Shown: positions 5,204 to 5,775 of the stretch, piece by piece | Layout of the letters: each line of letters opens with the position of its first letter | How positions within the stretch are numbered: position 1 is the stretch's first letter | NCBI GenBank assembly: GCA_964448935.1 | Contig: CAYVBE010000237.1 | Location: 1-5,775 of the forward strand | DNA length: 5,775 bases | Source of the DNA: CAYVBE01 sp964448935 | Lineage (GTDB): Bacteria; Planctomycetota; Brocadiia; SM23-32 | Direction: 5' to 3' | Notes under the pieces: model-generated | What the model was told of the DNA's origin: nothing | What the model saw: only the letters and a program-made list of their open reading frames with translations | Databases searched by the model: none | Position numbers and translations under genes: made by a program

Positions 5204-5311
5204 TCAGGCTATAGGGCTATGCACTTAGCTCGCGTAGGTGTCATATGTTTTAGCCCACTGATCCGGCCGGGCACCCTGTGTTTGCTGGTCTATCGTAAGT
5301 GTTTACCGTCG

Positions 5312-5340
5312 TTGCCTACGCTACCGGCATAGTGTATGCT
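5312..5340 (+). promoter_or_regulatory. Candidate promoter near the element's left end
   Basis: TTGCCT (5312-5317) and TATGCT (5335-5340) are 17 bp apart and point toward the transposase. If used, the transcript would carry a leader of about 150 nt that includes a CCCC-GTGC-GGGG hairpin at 5400-5411. Confidence 0.35.
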
Positions 5341-5460
5341 CCCCCGGGACCCTGTCAAGGAGAATCCTGCCGTTTTCCCCCCAGATTTGCCGATGCATCC
5401 CCCGTGCGGGGTTCACTGGGCGTCTGCACCGGGCCGCGACACTCAATAGGCCCCAGCCCT

Positions 5461-5490
5461 TTGAAATTGACACCGGCCCTTCCGTATGCT
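5461..5490 (+). promoter_or_regulatory. Candidate promoter directly before the transposase
   Basis: TTGAAA (5461-5466) and TATGCT (5485-5490) are 18 bp apart. The predicted transcription start (about 5497) is almost at the ATG of 5499, so the message would be nearly leaderless. That agrees with the absence of a Shine-Dalgarno sequence. A perfect TTGACA overlaps at 5467-5472, but its spacing to TATGCT is only 12 bp. Confidence 0.35.
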
Positions 5491-5498
5491 GAGCGGTA

Positions 5499-5775
5499 AT
5501 GAGCGAAACCGAACAAGGCTGTCCCGGATGCCGAAGGCTCCGGCGCGAGCTGCGGGCCTTGAAGGCCGAGAACCGCTCCCTCCGCCAGCGCATCGAGCGG
5601 CTGGAGGAGAGCCTGCGCCAGAGCAAGCGGCAGGCCACGCCTTTCGGCCGTCCCGGCAAAGACAAACCCCGCAAGCCGAAGGGAAGCCCGGGGCGCAAGA
5701 AGGGCAAGGGCCCCTTCAAGAGACGAGAGCCGCCGCCGGAGAGCGAGCTGAAAACCGTCCAGGTTCCGCTCGCGC
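5499..5775 (+). CDS. IS66-family transposase, N-terminal part (3' truncated by window)
   Basis: The frame is open from ATG 5499 to the window end, 92 codons. It begins MSETEQGCPGCRRLRREL with a CxxC pair (C8, C11). A leucine/arginine-rich coiled coil follows at about 12-45 (LRALKAENRSLRQRIERLEESL), then RQATPFGR and a long basic, proline-rich linker (KPRKPKGSPGRKKGKG, about 58-73), ending in PPPESELKTVQVPLA. In IS66 transposases this N-terminal helix-linker module precedes a CxxCG zinc ribbon and the DDE catalytic domain, which binds element ends and cuts and rejoins DNA; those parts are beyond the window. The ATG is chosen because the coiled coil starts just after it and an upstream TAA overlaps it (TAATG). 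Whether the full gene is intact cannot be judged. Confidence 0.75.
   Translation, partial: MSETEQGCPGCRRLRRELRALKAENRSLRQRIERLEESLRQSKRQATPFGRPGKDKPRKPKGSPGRKKGKGPFKRREPPPESELKTVQVPLA

Larger units (their letters stand above)
4804..5294. other. Repeat-rich non-coding stretch, about 490 bp
   Basis: No frame here has a protein-like sequence. The short open frames at 4895-5134 and 4953-5159 run through hairpins and lack ribosome-binding sites. The stretch contains two copies of the dispersed hairpin repeat (4865-4887, 5015-5040), a 35-nt two-part hairpin (4911-4945), a short hairpin (4960-4972) and interleaved inverted repeats (5113-5203). It lies between the 5' end of the minus-strand zinc-ribbon gene and the putative left end of an insertion sequence, so the zinc-ribbon gene's promoter should be near its start. 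I see no clear -35/-10 pair there. Confidence 0.6.
5295..5775 (+). mobile_element. Left part of a probable IS66-family insertion sequence
   Basis: The transposase starting at 5499 identifies the element; its right part lies outside the window. A possible left terminus is GTAAGTGTTTAC at 5295-5306, because IS66-family inverted repeats typically begin with GTAA and an 8-bp target duplication would then be GGTCTATC (5287-5294). GC content also rises in the element. The stretch 5300-5498 shows no tnpA- or tnpB-like gene, so this may be one of the IS66 relatives carrying only the large transposase gene. The element type is reasonably supported; the exact left boundary is a guess. Confidence 0.5.

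Noticed and set aside
5191..5215. TTGACA (5191-5196) followed by TATAGG (5210-5215) as a promoter
   Set aside because: The spacing is only 13 bp, too short for a sigma70 promoter, and no gene follows within a sensible distance.
3600..5300. tRNA, rRNA or known riboswitch in the gene-poor stretches
   Set aside because: No cloverleaf with a GTTCGA-type T-loop, no rRNA-like blocks and no riboswitch core that I recognise on either strand.
5299..5499. A 66-codon GTG-start frame ending in TAATG at the transposase start, as if translationally coupled
   Set aside because: The product is proline-rich with no similarity that I recognise to IS66 TnpA or TnpB, and it runs through the promoter and hairpin sequences. 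The TAATG overlap is probably chance.

Overview
This window looks like a piece of a GC-rich bacterial chromosome. A planctomycete or a related PVC-type lineage is most likely, with other free-living lineages of similar gene content possible. The pointers are the C-terminal domain of the first gene (a jelly-roll-like 'GW..G..D...LPVG' type common in Planctomycetota and Lentisphaerota), a DUF6868-like small membrane protein, an IS66-type transposase, and intergenic DNA packed with short hairpin repeats. This assignment rests on recognition of families, not on a search.

Layout. Positions 1-690 hold the 3' end of a large, probably secreted or cell-surface protein. After about 100 bp with a possible terminator and a good promoter candidate comes mutS2 (791-2884). 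It encodes a MutS-family ATPase complete through its KOW-like segment, but it stops where the Smr nuclease domain normally begins. From 2885 to about 5294 the character changes. GC falls, the genes lie on the minus strand, and they are small to medium membrane proteins: a DUF6868-like protein (3043-3288), a short hydrophobic protein whose 3' end runs into a repeat (3406-3672), and a zinc-ribbon protein with a coiled coil and about four membrane segments (4048-4803). Between and around them lie a heptanucleotide tandem repeat (3322-3377), a perfect 8-bp hairpin framed by 11-bp direct repeats (3397-3462), and four copies of a dispersed hairpin repeat with constant flanks (2921, 3004, 4865, 5015). 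One of those copies belongs to a composite multi-hairpin block (4865-4972). The last 480 bp are probably the left part of an IS66-family insertion sequence; its transposase starts at 5499 and runs out of the window.

How it fits together. The first gene and mutS2 are ordinary chromosomal genes and share no evident pathway. The segment between mutS2 and the transposase reads as an accessory, repeat-colonised stretch. I see no defence system, CRISPR array, tRNA, rRNA or biosynthetic operon. The observations most worth following are the dispersed hairpin family, the Smr-less MutS2, and the membrane gene whose C-terminus appears to be supplied by a repeat.
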